This document shows, in pieces, positions 24,580 through 25,202 of a DNA stretch of 25,202 nt. The translations under genes and the position numbers were made by a program. Numbering within the stretch: the stretch's first letter is position 1; each line of letters begins with the position of its first letter. The notes below the pieces were generated by a model. That model did no database searches, had not been told where the DNA came from, and was given only the letters and a program-made list of their open reading frames with translations. The stretch comes from a virus, in IMG/VR virus record IMGVR_UViG_3300009165_000033, positions 1 through 25,202 of that record. One strand, written 5' to 3'.

Positions 24580-24831
24580 TCAAATCTTAGACATATCAGA
24601 GCCATTACCCGAATTATTAGTTCCACCTATTCTTAAATTACTAAAAGTATGTTTAAGAAAATAAAAAGCAATTATAAGATAAACACCACCCCAATATGCA
24701 GCAGGAACTTCAACTTTGAAATCATTAGCTATAGTAAAACTAATAATTAAATAAGCTAATAAACCAAGTGATAAATAACCACCAAATTTTCTAACACTAT
24801 AAGTACCATCTGGATCTTTTAATGCTTGCAT
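24580..24831 (-). CDS. Small two-helix membrane protein, holin candidate
   Basis: This 83-residue protein has an N-terminal soluble part (MQALKDPDGTYSVRKFGG), a first hydrophobic helix at about 19-34 (YLSLGLLAYLIISFTI), a short loop, a second helix at about 46-60 (YWGGVYLIIAFYFLK) and a polar C-terminal tail (NNSGNGSDMSK). This matches the size and topology of small phage holins, although a general phage membrane protein is also possible. It is separated from the amidase by four other genes and by a terminator. Upstream it has a purine-rich AGAAGGGA about six bases before the ATG, unlike most genes here. It is the first gene of the minus-strand block in this window. Confidence 0.6.
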   Translation of the reverse strand: MQALKDPDGTYSVRKFGGYLSLGLLAYLIISFTIANDFKVEVPAAYWGGVYLIIAFYFLKHTFSNLRIGGTNNSGNGSDMSKI

Positions 24832-24874
24832 ACTATTATCCCTTCTTATTTATTTTCTATAAATACTTGCGAAA

Positions 24875-24931
24875 GTTATAAAATTTTTTTAATATAAACA
24901 AATTTTTTTTAATATATTTTCATTAGCACTA
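24875..24931 (-). promoter_or_regulatory. Possible promoter before the holin candidate
   Basis: The motifs TAGTGCTAAT (24931-24922) and AATTTTATAAC (24885-24875) repeat those before the scaffold-like gene, here 36 bases apart. The second lies 43 bases before the ATG. The differing spacing argues against a rigid promoter of two boxes, so each motif may have its own role or be a chance match. Confidence 0.35.
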
Positions 24932-24948
24932 GTAAATAAAGTTAATTC

Positions 24949-24984
24949 ATAGATAATTTAGTACTTATATTATAATTTATCTAT
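24949..24984. repeat. Inverted repeat ATAGATAA / TTATCTAT
   Basis: Eight-base perfect arms at 24949-24956 and 24977-24984 enclose 20 bases, with three more possible pairs inside. The stem is all A/T-rich and weak. It could be a protein-binding site rather than a stable hairpin. Confidence 0.35.
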
Positions 24985-25017
24985 TAATTTGAAAAATAAG
25001 AGATTTAGTACTAATAT
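24957..25017. repeat. Direct repeat TTTAGTACT(T/A)ATAT
   Basis: The 14-base copies at 24957-24970 and 25004-25017 differ at one base and start 47 bases apart. Each contains the palindrome AGTACT. They may be operator or iteron-like sites. Confidence 0.5.
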
Positions 25018-25162
25018 AAATGTTAAAATAAGATTTAAATTTAATTAAAATGATAATAACATAATAAAATAAGATAAAAATATTGTAAATTATTGTAAAA
25101 ATTAAAGTGATATAAATAATGATAAAAAATAATCAAATATAATTAAAAATTATGATATTAAA

Positions 25163-25195
25163 AATTAACTTCTATAAGATTTACTAAAGTTAATT
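25163..25195. repeat. Inverted repeat AATTAACTT / AAGTTAATT
   Basis: Nine-base perfect arms at 25163-25171 and 25187-25195 enclose 15 bases. No T-run follows on either side in the visible sequence, so it is not a typical terminator. It may be an operator or part of an origin. Confidence 0.4.
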
Positions 25196-25202
25196 GAAAT
25201 AC

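Larger units (their letters stand above)
24937..25195. repeat. Direct repeat TAAAGTTAATT (two copies)
   Basis: Two identical 11-base copies lie at 24937-24947 and 25185-25195, flanking most of the region without genes. The second copy also forms the right arm of the inverted repeat at 25163-25195. In DNA this AT-rich a chance origin is possible. Confidence 0.4.
24832..25202. other. AT-rich region without genes (371 bases to window edge)
   Basis: No open frame of useful length exists on either strand and stops are dense in all six frames. The region holds short direct repeats, two inverted repeats and long A/T runs. Its place at the head of a block of minus-strand genes suggests the junction between oppositely transcribed halves, a promoter region or a replication origin. 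I cannot tell these apart, and the next gene to the right lies outside the window. Confidence 0.6.

Noticed and set aside
1-25202. Stop codon reassignment (TAG or TGA read as amino acid), known in some crAss-like phages
   Set aside because: All genes reach expected lengths under the standard code, and TAA, TAG (5267) and TGA (8649, 23255, 23698, 24580) all serve as natural stops next to the following start.
1-25202. tRNA genes, CRISPR arrays, insertion sequences or an integrase
   Set aside because: I saw no cloverleaf-like segments with CCA or TTCRA arms, no regular spaced repeats, no transposase or recombinase motifs.

Overview
The window is a stretch of a tailed double-stranded DNA phage genome, most likely a crAss-like phage (order Crassvirales) infecting a member of the Bacteroidota. 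Three things point there. The block of terminase, portal, scaffold-like protein and a major capsid protein of about 490 residues follows the crAss-like order. An HU/IHF-like protein and a PD-(D/E)XK nuclease sit beside it. The DNA is very AT-rich, and starts such as those of the capsid, portal and terminase genes have A/T-rich leaders with no Shine-Dalgarno match, as is usual in Bacteroidota. All recognised genes lie on the minus strand, so the reading order runs from high to low coordinates. TAA, TAG and TGA all end genes, and no stop recoding is needed.

Region by region, in transcription order: 25202-24832 is an AT-rich stretch without genes, carrying short direct and inverted repeats and a possible promoter. 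24831-24580 is a small two-helix membrane protein (holin candidate), followed by a strong terminator that overlaps a competing hairpin. 24439-20955 is a compact accessory, lysis and packaging set: a GroES-like fold protein, a proline-rich small protein, an HU/IHF-like protein, a PD-(D/E)XK nuclease, an N-acetylmuramoyl-L-alanine amidase, a 208-residue unknown and a 56-residue conserved small phage protein. 20954-11338 is the head module: large terminase, portal, scaffold-like protein, major capsid protein and two further structural candidates, closed by a clear terminator. 11289-6865 is the neck or connector set, including two tandem paralogues that both carry an Ig/Fn3-like insert. 6850-1 is the appendage set: a protein with repeated beta domains, two smaller structural proteins and two LamG/jelly-roll adhesin-like fibres, the last cut by the window edge.

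The genes form a late programme. Terminase and portal package DNA into a capsid built from the major capsid protein with its scaffold-like partner. The connector proteins close the head. The fibres recognise surface glycans. The amidase, perhaps with the small membrane protein, opens the cell. Most genes touch or overlap by a few bases, so translation is probably coupled. Transcription seems to be divided by the two terminators. The most unusual features are the duplicated connector gene with its inserted domain, a recurring pattern of beta domains inserted into structural proteins, and the switchable-looking hairpins downstream of the holin candidate.
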